A stretch of 7,938 bases of DNA. Origin: a bacterium Ga0077546. Its GTDB lineage: Bacteria; Cyanobacteriota; Vampirovibrionia; Obscuribacterales; Obscuribacteraceae. The translations under genes and the position numbers were made by a program. The stretch is taken from the NCBI GenBank assembly GCA_001464165.1, contig LNEX01000080.1, forward strand, positions 1 through 7,938. The letters are read 5' to 3'. Shown piece after piece: positions 1 through 6,586 of the stretch (the stretch's first letter is position 1; each line of letters opens with the position of its first letter). The notes under the pieces are model-generated. The model was not told where the DNA came from and made no database searches. It saw nothing but the letters and a program-made list of their open reading frames with translations.

Positions 1-972
1 GTGCTCAATTTGCAGGGCATTCAAACACGCTACGAAAACCTCGACGAAATTTACGAAAAAATATCTAAATGCGACAAAGACAGCTTCGTCGAAGTTATGC
101 AAGAACTCTACAAAGCTCCCGTTAAGGATGCTCTGATTCAAAAACGCATTGAAGACATAAAAAAAAGCGGGGCTATCACCGCTGTTTCTATCACGCCAAA
201 TTTCGCAGAGAAATACGGCCCTGTAGCCGTAGCAGCGGGCTGCGACATCATTTTTGTGCAGTCAACAGTGACCGGCATCGAGCACCGCTCAGCCTTAGGC
301 ACACCAAGTTTGAATTTGGCTAAATTTGTCAGCGAACTCGGAGCTCCTGTAGTTGTTGGCAATTGCGTTACCTACAAGACCGCTTTAGAGCTTTTAGAGA
401 CCGGCGTAGCTGGCATACTAGTCGGCATTGGGCCGGGAGCGGCCTGCACTTCCCGCTCAGTATTGGGCATTGGCGTACCAATGGCCACAGCCATTGCCGA
501 TTGCGCAGCCGCCCGCGCCACCTTTATTCAGCGCAAAGGTCTCAATCCAGAGCAGATGCCAGCCCAAATACCTACAATGATCGCTGATGGCGGCATGGTA
601 ACCGGTGGCGACATCTGCAAAGCTCTAGCTTGCGGCGCTGATGCTGTCATGATTGGCTCACCTTTTGCCCGCGCCACCGAATCTCCTGGTCATGGCTTCC
701 ACTGGGGTATGGCCACTCCAAGCCCAGTTTTGCCGCGTGGTACCAGAATTAAGGTCGGCACCACAGTTTCGCTTGAGCGCATTCTGCACGGTCCGGCACT
801 GACTGATGACGGTACTCAAAACCTAACTGGTGCAATTAAAACCAGCATGGCTACTCTTGGTGCCTCAAACTTAAGCGAGATGAAAGAAGTAGAAGTCATA
901 ATTGCACCTTCCATCTTAACCGAGGGCAAGGTCTACCAAACAGCGCAACAACTGGGAATGGGCCGCAAATAA
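1..972 (+). CDS. guaB3: GuaB3 family IMP dehydrogenase-related protein, 5' end missing
   Basis: This is the C-terminal 323 residues of a GuaB3-type TIM-barrel protein of the IMP dehydrogenase/GMP reductase superfamily, which acts in the cytoplasm in guanine nucleotide synthesis (IMP to XMP in the canonical reaction). Visible motifs are the active-site loop GPGAACTSR (residues 145-152 region, candidate nucleophile Cys149), the phosphate-binding IADGG (194-198) and IGSPFA (218-223), and the flap region [16 protein letters not shown]. No CBS domains are present, as expected for GuaB3. The GTG at position 1 is probably not the start: cyanobacterial GuaB3 carries roughly 70 residues before this point, and GVLNL..GIQTRYE is internal there, so this codon reads as Val and the gene is cut by the window edge. 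The stop overlaps the htrA start by one base, suggesting co-transcription. Family assignment is confident; whether it works as IMPDH rather than in another step is family inference. Confidence 0.93.
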   Translation: MLNLQGIQTRYENLDEIYEKISKCDKDSFVEVMQELYKAPVKDALIQKRIEDIKKSGAITAVSITPNFAEKYGPVAVAAGCDIIFVQSTVTGIEHRSALGTPSLNLAKFVSELGAPVVVGNCVTYKTALELLETGVAGILVGIGPGAACTSRSVLGIGVPMATAIADCAAARATFIQRKGLNPEQMPAQIPTMIADGGMVTGGDICKALACGADAVMIGSPFARATESPGHGFHWGMATPSPVLPRGTRIKVGTTVSLERILHGPALTDDGTQNLTGAIKTSMATLGASNLSEMKEVEVIIAPSILTEGKVYQTAQQLGMGRK

Positions 973-2228
973 TGACAGAGAAGCTGAGTAGTAACAAGAG
1001 TTTGCTTATTGCCGTTTCGGGCACCCTTGTTACAACATCTAGCTTTTGTTGGGCCATGAGCCAATTTGGCGGCTATAGTCAAAGCAACTCTAGTTGTAGT
1101 TCAGGTTCCGTTTCTAGTTCGCGCAACTTCAAACCGGTGCAATACCCTCAGCGGGAAACTAGCGAGACAAAGCTGCTAACCACTCCCGTCAATCGACTTT
1201 TAGCAGCATCTGTCCCAAAACACGAGCATAAGCTTGTTGCTTCAAGCGAAGCACAAACAGCAGCAAGAAGTGGTCTATTTGCTGCTGATACAATCGCCGA
1301 CATCGCTCAAGAAGCCGCACCATCTGTGGTGAATATTGAAATTCACCGCAAAGATGAAACAAGTGCAAACGGCATGCCCAACCTAGACTTGTTCGATCTG
1401 CCCAATTTTGGCAGCGGCAATTTTCGTTTCTTCTATAATGGTCGCGAAGTATCGCCCACAAACCCCGTGCCCAAATACGCCCCCAAAGCCAAACGCGCCA
1501 GCGCCACTGGTTCAGGTTTTGTCATTCGCTCAGACGGTTACATTTTGACCAATGCCCACCTTGTCAAAGCGGCAACTGATATTCGAGTGAGCCTAACAGA
1601 CAAGCGTTCATTCGAAGCGGAAGTAGTTGGTGTCGATAGTTTTTCTGATCTTGCCGTTCTAAAAATTAACGCCTCTGAATTGCCAGCCCTAAAACTAGGT
1701 TGCTCAGAAAAGCTTCGGCCCGGCGAGTTTGCCATTGCTATTGGCTCTCCTCTTGGCTTTGATCATACGGTCACTCTCGGCATTATCTCTGCAGTTGGTC
1801 GCACTATTGCCAACCCCAATACAGGCAACGCCAACTTCATTCAAACCGATGCAGCTATCAATCCCGGCAACTCCGGTGGCCCCCTTCTAAACTTGCGCGG
1901 CGAAGTAATTGGCGTCAACACGGCAATGCAAGCAGACGCACAAAACATTGGTTTTTCTACTCCTATCGACTTAGCGAAAAGCGTCGCCGACGACTTGATC
2001 AATCACCGCTCAATAAGCAGACCTTGGCTCGGCATTGGCATGAGTGAACTGAATGAGACCCACGCCAAAAGCCTAGGCTTGCCACTGACCACCAAGGGTG
2101 TGTTCATCAGCAAAGTCTATGAAGGATCACCCGCCCAACAAGCCGGAATTGAGCCTGGCGACATCATCCAAAAGCTCGAAGGCAACAAAATTATTCATAC
2201 TCAAAAAGATCTGCAAGAAACTGTCTGA
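972..2228 (+). CDS. htrA: HtrA/Deg family trypsin-like serine protease, PDZ domain cut short
   Basis: Envelope serine protease/chaperone that degrades misfolded exported proteins. A hydrophobic stretch at about residues 10-29 is a signal peptide or membrane anchor, followed by a Ser-rich linker (about 35-50) and a further low-complexity stretch to about 100. The protease domain covers roughly 105-345 and the catalytic triad is complete: His196 in TNAHLV, Asp226 in SDLAVLKI, Ser301 in GNSGGPL. A single PDZ domain begins near 352 (RPWLGIG; SPAQQAGIEPGDIIQKLEG) but the frame ends at residue 418, just after QKDLQETV, before the last PDZ strands. The missing strands can be read in another frame directly downstream (2225-2458). 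The start ATG overlaps the guaB3 stop (TAATG), with no strong ribosome site of its own, so translation is probably coupled. The layout resembles single-PDZ cyanobacterial Deg proteins (HhoA/HhoB) more than two-PDZ DegP. The protease core looks intact; regulation or oligomerisation through PDZ may be lost, unless the break is a sequence error. Confidence 0.9.
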   Translation: MTEKLSSNKSLLIAVSGTLVTTSSFCWAMSQFGGYSQSNSSCSSGSVSSSRNFKPVQYPQRETSETKLLTTPVNRLLAASVPKHEHKLVASSEAQTAARSGLFAADTIADIAQEAAPSVVNIEIHRKDETSANGMPNLDLFDLPNFGSGNFRFFYNGREVSPTNPVPKYAPKAKRASATGSGFVIRSDGYILTNAHLVKAATDIRVSLTDKRSFEAEVVGVDSFSDLAVLKINASELPALKLGCSEKLRPGEFAIAIGSPLGFDHTVTLGIISAVGRTIANPNTGNANFIQTDAAINPGNSGGPLLNLRGEVIGVNTAMQADAQNIGFSTPIDLAKSVADDLINHRSISRPWLGIGMSELNETHAKSLGLPLTTKGVFISKVYEGSPAQQAGIEPGDIIQKLEGNKIIHTQKDLQETV

Positions 2229-2458
2229 GGGGTAACAACACGAAAGAATTGACAGTAAAAATTGGTCACTACCCTGATTTGAACACGGCCCAAAGCGGCA
2301 GTAAAACAGCCCTGCCTGGCACAGCTCCCAATAATAGTCATGGTGAGAACAGCAGCAATAGTAACGAGCCTGGCACTAGTAGCTCTGGAGCCTCCGCCAT
2401 TATTCGGGGCACAACCAAGACGACTCCAGCGCAACCTAAACCTGGCGAGAAATTTTAG
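2225..2458 (+). pseudogene. Frame-displaced C-terminal end of HtrA: last PDZ strands plus low-complexity tail
   Basis: Read in the frame with codons at 2225, 2228 and so on, this stretch gives LRGNNTKELTVKIGHYPDL, which matches the end of an HtrA PDZ domain (typical pattern LRDGK...LTVTIGERP), followed by about 55 residues rich in Ser, Asn, Thr, Gly and Pro ending at a TAG. The protease frame upstream ends at TGA 2226-2228. Joining the two needs 3n+1 extra bases before 2226. Compared with usual PDZ domains, about 13 residues between QETV and LRGNN (the turn and strand around PGxxVxLTV) are also absent, which fits a deletion of roughly 37-43 bp better than a one-base error. There is no good start: the only nearby in-frame initiation codon is TTG 2249, about 16 nt after a GAGGGG. 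I read it as the tail of the same gene, not a separate gene. Confidence 0.7.
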
Positions 2459-2481
2459 ATCTACTTTGCCCTTCGACTATA

Positions 2482-3480
2482 TTACTTTTGAGCCGTAGCC
2501 AAAATGCGCAAAGCCGCCATGGCAGCTCCAAAGCCGTTATCTATATTAACGACAGTAAGACCGGCAGCACAACTATTGAGCATGCTAAGCAATGCCGCCA
2601 CGCCCTCAAAGCTGGCACCGTAGCCAATTGAAGTAGGCACAGCAATGACTGGCTTGTCTAGAAGACCGCCAACGAAGCTTGCCAGAGCGCCGTCCATTCC
2701 CGCGACAACCACAGTTACATGCGCCTTGCGCAGCAGGGCTAGACTATCGAATAAGCGGTGCACACCGGCAACTCCAACATCATAAACACAGCTTACCGGA
2801 TACCCGGCTGCCACTATAAATAGTGCCACCTCTTCAGCAACGGCAATATCAGCCGTACCTGCTGTCACAATTGAAACTGATGGTGCGTCTTTCTTTGGCA
2901 TAGGCAATTGACCAAAGACAAGGGCTTTTGGCTGGGGTAAATATTCGCAATCATTTAGTGGAATCTCCATCCCCGATTTCTCAAGAACAGGATTGGCCGA
3001 AGCGCTTGTTGTCGTGGCGTTGGCCATGGCTGCGTCGCTGGTGGAAGAGCTAGCAGTAGTCGAGCCGCTGCCCAATGAAGCCTCCAAAGAAGTGCCCGAG
3101 GCCTGATTGGCCCCATTCGCTGTGCTCTGACTAGCTCCCGTGGCAAAGCTGTGAATCGCCACACCCGAATTTTGACTGGCAGCCGCAGCCCTGTTGTAAA
3201 GCCTCACAACTTCTTTTGCCTGTGCTTCTTCAGCCCTTGTAGCGATCACTATCGAATTGCTAGCGCGCAATTTAAGAGCAATGTCAACAATCTGCTGCGG
3301 TGACTTGCCTGGGCAAAAAATCACCTCAGGAAAGCCCTGTCTTAGGCCTCGATGCAGGTCTGGCTTAGCGAAGCCAAGGTCTTGATAGGGCAGAATAGCA
3401 AGCCGCTCACAGGCATCGCTGACCGAAATACCACCTTGCGATACCGAAAGAAGCAGGTCTTCGACTGATTTGCGGTCCAT
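2482..3480 (-). CDS. larB: LarB, nickel-pincer cofactor biosynthesis (NaAD carboxylase/hydrolase)
   Basis: LarB carboxylates the pyridine ring of nicotinic acid adenine dinucleotide at C5 and hydrolyses the phosphoanhydride, giving pyridinium-3,5-biscarboxylic acid mononucleotide, the first step to the NPN cofactor. The N-terminal part (residues 1-100) has the family's YQDLGFAKPDLHRGLRQGFPEVIFCPGKS segment type. The C-terminal PurE-like domain (about 201-330) shows VTAGTADIAVAEEVA, YDVGVAGVHRL, VVAGMDGALASFVGGL, VPTSIGYGASFEG and NSCAAGLTVVNIDNGFG. Cys304 in NSCAAG matches by position the cysteine known to attack the pyridine ring in the Lactobacillus enzyme. At 332 aa it is longer than the usual 250 or so; the excess is a Ser/Ala/Thr/Asn-rich stretch at about 103-168 between the two domains. 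The start is supported by AGGAAG four nt upstream of ATG. It lies 93 bp downstream of larE, same strand, and converges with htrA. Confidence 0.95.
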   Translation of the reverse strand: MDRKSVEDLLLSVSQGGISVSDACERLAILPYQDLGFAKPDLHRGLRQGFPEVIFCPGKSPQQIVDIALKLRASNSIVIATRAEEAQAKEVVRLYNRAAAASQNSGVAIHSFATGASQSTANGANQASGTSLEASLGSGSTTASSSTSDAAMANATTTSASANPVLEKSGMEIPLNDCEYLPQPKALVFGQLPMPKKDAPSVSIVTAGTADIAVAEEVALFIVAAGYPVSCVYDVGVAGVHRLFDSLALLRKAHVTVVVAGMDGALASFVGGLLDKPVIAVPTSIGYGASFEGVAALLSMLNSCAAGLTVVNIDNGFGAAMAALRILATAQK

Positions 3481-3484
3481 TAAA

Positions 3485-3490
3485 CTTCCT
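3485..3490 (-). promoter_or_regulatory. Ribosome binding site of larB
   Basis: The minus strand reads AGGAAG, then TTTA, then the larB ATG. It is the clearest Shine-Dalgarno sequence in the lar pair and supports the chosen start. Confidence 0.65.
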
Positions 3491-3509
3491 ATTTGCTGCT
3501 AAGTCTCAA

Positions 3510-3533
3510 GCTAAATTCAGTGTTGAATTTAGC
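3510..3533. repeat. Perfect 10-bp inverted repeat with 4-nt loop between larE and larB
   Basis: The arms GCTAAATTCA (3510-3519) and TGAATTTAGC (3524-3533) are exact reverse complements around GTGT. A second pair, GCTGCT (3495-3500) and AGCAGC (3540-3545), could close an outer stem with an internal loop. The hairpin sits in the 93-bp larE-larB gap, about 30 nt upstream of the larB start. Neither strand has a T-run after it, so it is not a standard intrinsic terminator. Candidate roles are a protein operator, an mRNA-stabilising hairpin, or a processing site that sets the larB/larE ratio. The symmetry is seen directly; the function is inference. Confidence 0.75.
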
Positions 3534-3573
3534 ACGGAAAGCAGCCTTGACAATATCAGGCTGAAATCACTCT

Positions 3574-4512
3574 CTAATCTCTTGCCAGCCTCTTACTATT
3601 CACTAGAGCTGCAGCCTTTCCTTGGCTATAACCGTCAGGATCAATCTCAAATTGCGTGATGGTGGCACCAGCACGTTCATTGGCGACAGCAAGAGCGGCA
3701 ATCAATTTTTCAGCCAGCTCAGGCTCTGCGGTAAAGCGTGCTAATTCGTCAGAACCAACTTCAACCGATGCCCGAGCAGTCTCATCGACAGTAAAATAGC
3801 GCACTCTCACTTGGCGGAAATCGAAGTCACGCACAACTTGCTCAAGTTTGTCGATCAAACTCAGGCCAGATGGGGTTATATAGGTCTTCTCGACAAAGCG
3901 CGAAGAAAGGCAAGCAGCCTGCGGTCTATCCCACGACGGCAGACCTTGCTGGCGGGCGAGCTCTCGAATCTCACTCTTGGTCAAGCCAGCCTCAATTAAG
4001 GGGGCCAAGACCCCATATTGCTTAGCAGCTTGATGACCGGGCCTATAGTCGCTGAGATCATCAACATTTGCACCATAGGTAATGGCATCGACTGAAAGCC
4101 GTTTCTGCATTTCGGACAAATACTGAAACAAGGTACTCTTACAAAAGAAACAGCGCATACTGTCATTGACGCGATAATCTTCAGATTCAACTTCATTAGT
4201 ATTGATTTCGATCAAGTCGAAGTTGGCCTGCTTCGCTTGCTGCCGGGCTGCCTCAAGCTCTGACTGAGCCAAGCTCGGGGAAAGTGCAATAACTATATGA
4301 GCATTGGGCCCCAAGACTGACCTTGCATAGTGGGCCAGCACTGAGCTATCCACGCCACCTGAGTAGGCAACAATGACGCTCTTAAGTTGGCGCAAAAATT
4401 CGAGTAACCGCAATTCTTTCAGAGCGAGATTTTCTTCGAGAGCAAATTCTGCTTTGAGAGTGAGCTCTGCTTGCAAAACTAGCGAAAATTCTAGCGAGTC
4501 TTTAGCGTCCAT
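3574..4512 (-). CDS. larE: LarE, PP-loop sulfur transferase for nickel-pincer cofactor (three-cysteine type)
   Basis: LarE adenylates the carboxylates of the LarB product and replaces them with thiocarboxylates, giving the bisthiocarboxylic mononucleotide that LarC then loads with nickel. The N-type ATP-pyrophosphatase P-loop SGGVDSS is at residues 51-57, followed by the family blocks RCFFCK (120-125), GANVDDLSDYRPG (147-159), APLIEAGLTKSEIRELA (170-186) and SWDRPQAACLSSRF (193-206). Cys121, Cys124 and Cys201 form the three-cysteine set found in LarE proteins that bind a [4Fe-4S] cluster and can transfer sulfur catalytically; the Lactobacillus type uses one sacrificial cysteine at the Cys201-equivalent site. 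The 312-aa length exceeds the usual 270 or so, mainly through about 25 Leu/Glu/Ala-rich N-terminal residues. ATG 4512 lies 12 nt after the upstream stop without a clear ribosome site, so coupling, or a start further in, is possible. Confidence 0.95.
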   Translation of the reverse strand: MDAKDSLEFSLVLQAELTLKAEFALEENLALKELRLLEFLRQLKSVIVAYSGGVDSSVLAHYARSVLGPNAHIVIALSPSLAQSELEAARQQAKQANFDLIEINTNEVESEDYRVNDSMRCFFCKSTLFQYLSEMQKRLSVDAITYGANVDDLSDYRPGHQAAKQYGVLAPLIEAGLTKSEIRELARQQGLPSWDRPQAACLSSRFVEKTYITPSGLSLIDKLEQVVRDFDFRQVRVRYFTVDETARASVEVGSDELARFTAEPELAEKLIAALAVANERAGATITQFEIDPDGYSQGKAAALVNSKRLARD

Positions 4513-4524
4513 GTGTTTAGCAAT

Positions 4525-6477
4525 CTACGTCTTTGCCGTAATGGCTGGCAGGTTAACCGAACTAGTCGTACCGCTAGCAATGCGATCTAACTCATTGCGA
4601 ATTGCCACCTCATCTATATTCTCTACAGAATCGCTCAAGTTCAACAATGTTGCCTGCAATTGCTCGTAAGGTAAAGGCTGGGGACGTCCAACAAAAATCT
4701 TCTCGTTAACAGTCTTTGCTAGACCTTCTGCAGCCGAGAGCAACTCTTCATAGAGCTTCTCTCCTGGGCGCAAACCAACAAATTCAATTTTTATATCGTG
4801 GCCAGGACGAAGGCCAGAGAAGCGAATGAGGTCATTAGCCAGATCTAGTATTTTGACTGGTTTGCCCATATCAAGAACAAAAATCTCTCCGCCTGAACCA
4901 TAAGCCCCAGCTTGCAATATCAGCTGCACGGCTTCGGGAATGAGCATGAAATAGCGCGTTGCTTCAGGGTGGGTGACAGTTACAGGCCCACCAGCAGCAA
5001 TTTGATCGCGCCAGAGCGGAATGACAGAGCCACGGCTCGCCAATACATTACCGAACCTGACAGCCACATACTTAGTAGCAGAACGTTGGGCCAAATCTTG
5101 AATTATCAACTCAGCCAAGCGTTTGGTGGCACCCATAACAGAAGTAGGATTAACAGCTTTGTCACTAGAAACCAAAACAAATTTATCGACCTTGTGGGCA
5201 TCAGAAAGTTCAGCTACCACCTTTGTTCCAAAAATATTGTTAGCAATGGCCTCAAAGACATTGAGTTCCATCAAGGGTACATGCTTGTGAGCGGCGGCAT
5301 GAAAGACGACATTAGGCTTGTGATTGATAAAGACCTGCTCTAAACGCTTACGATCGCGCACATCGGCAATAATTGGCACAATTTCTACTGGTTCTGGCAA
5401 GCGCGAAAGCTCTTGCTGAATATAGAAAATCGAGTTTTCGCCCTTACCTAAGATGACTAAGCGACGAGGCTGGAAACGCAAAATCTGTCGACACAATTCG
5501 CTGCCAATCGAACCACCAGCACCAGTAACAAGAACCGTTCTTCCTTCAATATAACTAGCAATAGAAGCGCTATCGAGCTTAACGGGGTCACGCCCAAGCA
5601 AGTCTTCGAGCGAAACTTCACGCAGCTGATTGATACTGACGTGGCCGTTAATCAACTCGAACAAGCCTGGCAAAATGCGGGTTTCGACTTCAGCGCTGCG
5701 ACAAACCTCAACAATCTTGCGAATCTCGGAAGCCGGCGCCGAAGGCATAGCAATGATCACTTGATCGATGAAGAGATTCTCAATCAACCGAGGCAACTCA
5801 GCAGTGGTACCGAATACGGTGATATTACCAATGCGCTTGCGCAGCTTAGAGGGATCATCATCTATTAATCCGATAACATCAACACCCAAGTCGGAACGTT
5901 GATTCAGTTCTCTCAGAACCATCATCCCAGCATCTCCGGCACCGACCACAAGAGCACGCCGTCTAACCGGTTGGCGCCAGTGCTTGCGCTGCCAATGTTC
6001 CGTCTGCAAACGCCGCAAAACCCTTGAGGCAGTCATGAGGAAGAAACAAAGACCGCTATCGATAACGAGAATGCCATATGAAAGCAAATGACCTTCCACG
6101 CGCAGCAAGTCAACACCAATTGCGCGCAAGCACAGAACCACTGCACTTACTGTCAGCACAGAAACAGCCAGTTCCATCACTTCGGTCAAGCCTGTATAGC
6201 GCCATAGGCGCCCATACACGCCGTACGACCAGTTAGACAAAATTCTCATTGCTACAAAAACAGGAATGACTTTGATTAACTGAGCAGCATAAACTGGGTC
6301 AATGCGGCCATCAAAGCGAATTAAATAGGCGCCAGCCAAAGACAATGCAACAAGAATAGAATCGAGAACAACCTGGGTGACTCGCATCCAAGGGAAACGG
6401 GGTCCAAAGCTAGCGACTTCAACAGCGGAAGACTCGCCTGGTGGGATATTGGTGATTTTTGGCTCTAAAGAACTCAA
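4525..6477 (-). CDS. Membrane-anchored NDP-sugar 4,6-dehydratase/epimerase, CapD/WbpM/PglF/FlaA1 type
   Basis: Makes a 4-keto-6-deoxy sugar nucleotide (probably from UDP-GlcNAc) for capsule, O-antigen or protein glycosylation. Four hydrophobic helices lie near residues 34-53, 66-83, 101-120 and 132-150. A first Rossmann-like domain has VVGAGDAG (177-184). The C-terminal SDR domain starts with VTGAGGSIGSE (317-327), then FHAAAHKHVPLME (392-404), SSDKAVNPTSVMGATKR (437-453) and LRPGEKLYEELL (569-580). As in WbpM/PglF, the SDR Tyr is replaced by Met (Met448-x-x-x-Lys452), with Asp439-Lys440 likely catalytic. The 650-aa length suits the long form of the family. The start is TTG 6477: an in-frame TAG lies two codons upstream, and GAGGG sits six nt before the TTG. 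The next in-frame Met is residue 31. Substrate and stereochemistry cannot be decided from sequence. larE follows after 12 nt. Confidence 0.93.
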   Translation of the reverse strand: MSSLEPKITNIPPGESSAVEVASFGPRFPWMRVTQVVLDSILVALSLAGAYLIRFDGRIDPVYAAQLIKVIPVFVAMRILSNWSYGVYGRLWRYTGLTEVMELAVSVLTVSAVVLCLRAIGVDLLRVEGHLLSYGILVIDSGLCFFLMTASRVLRRLQTEHWQRKHWRQPVRRRALVVGAGDAGMMVLRELNQRSDLGVDVIGLIDDDPSKLRKRIGNITVFGTTAELPRLIENLFIDQVIIAMPSAPASEIRKIVEVCRSAEVETRILPGLFELINGHVSINQLREVSLEDLLGRDPVKLDSASIASYIEGRTVLVTGAGGSIGSELCRQILRFQPRRLVILGKGENSIFYIQQELSRLPEPVEIVPIIADVRDRKRLEQVFINHKPNVVFHAAAHKHVPLMELNVFEAIANNIFGTKVVAELSDAHKVDKFVLVSSDKAVNPTSVMGATKRLAELIIQDLAQRSATKYVAVRFGNVLASRGSVIPLWRDQIAAGGPVTVTHPEATRYFMLIPEAVQLILQAGAYGSGGEIFVLDMGKPVKILDLANDLIRFSGLRPGHDIKIEFVGLRPGEKLYEELLSAAEGLAKTVNEKIFVGRPQPLPYEQLQATLLNLSDSVENIDEVAIRNELDRIASGTTSSVNLPAITAKT

Positions 6478-6483
6478 TGACTA

Positions 6484-6488
6484 CCCTC
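6484..6488 (-). promoter_or_regulatory. Ribosome binding site deciding the TTG start of the sugar dehydratase
   Basis: The minus strand reads GAGGG, six nt, then TTG. Since an in-frame stop lies just upstream and no ATG is near, this site argues for translation from TTG 6477. It overlaps the end of an 11-bp tandem repeat. Confidence 0.6.
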
Positions 6489-6507
6489 GTACTGAACTCG
6501 TGCTGAA
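6486..6507. repeat. Two tandem 11-bp units upstream of the sugar dehydratase
   Basis: CTCGTACTGAA (6486-6496) is followed directly by CTCGTGCTGAA (6497-6507), one mismatch. The proximal unit contributes part of the GAGGG ribosome site on the minus strand. The rest of the 109-bp gap (6478-6586) shows no convincing promoter or terminator, so read-through from the upstream membrane-protein gene is likely. Confidence 0.7.
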
Positions 6508-6586
6508 TTAAACACAAATTCTCAAGTAGAGATATTAGCACTAGTCATGAGGTAGAAAACTTACGCCCAGTTCAGGTTAGGTAGCG

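Noticed and set aside
1..3. GTG at position 1 as the true guaB3 start
   Set aside because: The sequence at this point matches an internal GVLNL..GIQTRYE segment of cyanobacterial GuaB3, so about 70 residues are missing to the left and the codon is an internal Val.
2205..2235. Programmed ribosomal frameshift in htrA
   Set aside because: No X XXY YYZ slippery heptamer exists in the protease frame before the TGA, and about 13 PDZ residues would still be missing after a slip. A deletion or sequence error is the simpler reading.
2249..2458. Independent small gene starting at TTG 2249
   Set aside because: Its beginning continues the PDZ fold of HtrA and the rest is low-complexity tail. The nearest ribosome-like site is about 16 nt away, too far to be good.
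3510..3533. Intrinsic terminator after larE
   Set aside because: The stem is strong in length but AT-rich and is not followed by a T-run on either strand.
4912..5343. Plus-strand 143-aa open frame
   Set aside because: It lies entirely antisense to the conserved catalytic domain of the sugar dehydratase and shows no recognisable motif; it is a shadow of that gene.
6508..6586. Separate promoter for the sugar dehydratase
   Set aside because: TAATAT and TTTAAT could serve as -10 boxes, but neither has an acceptable -35 at 16-18 bp.
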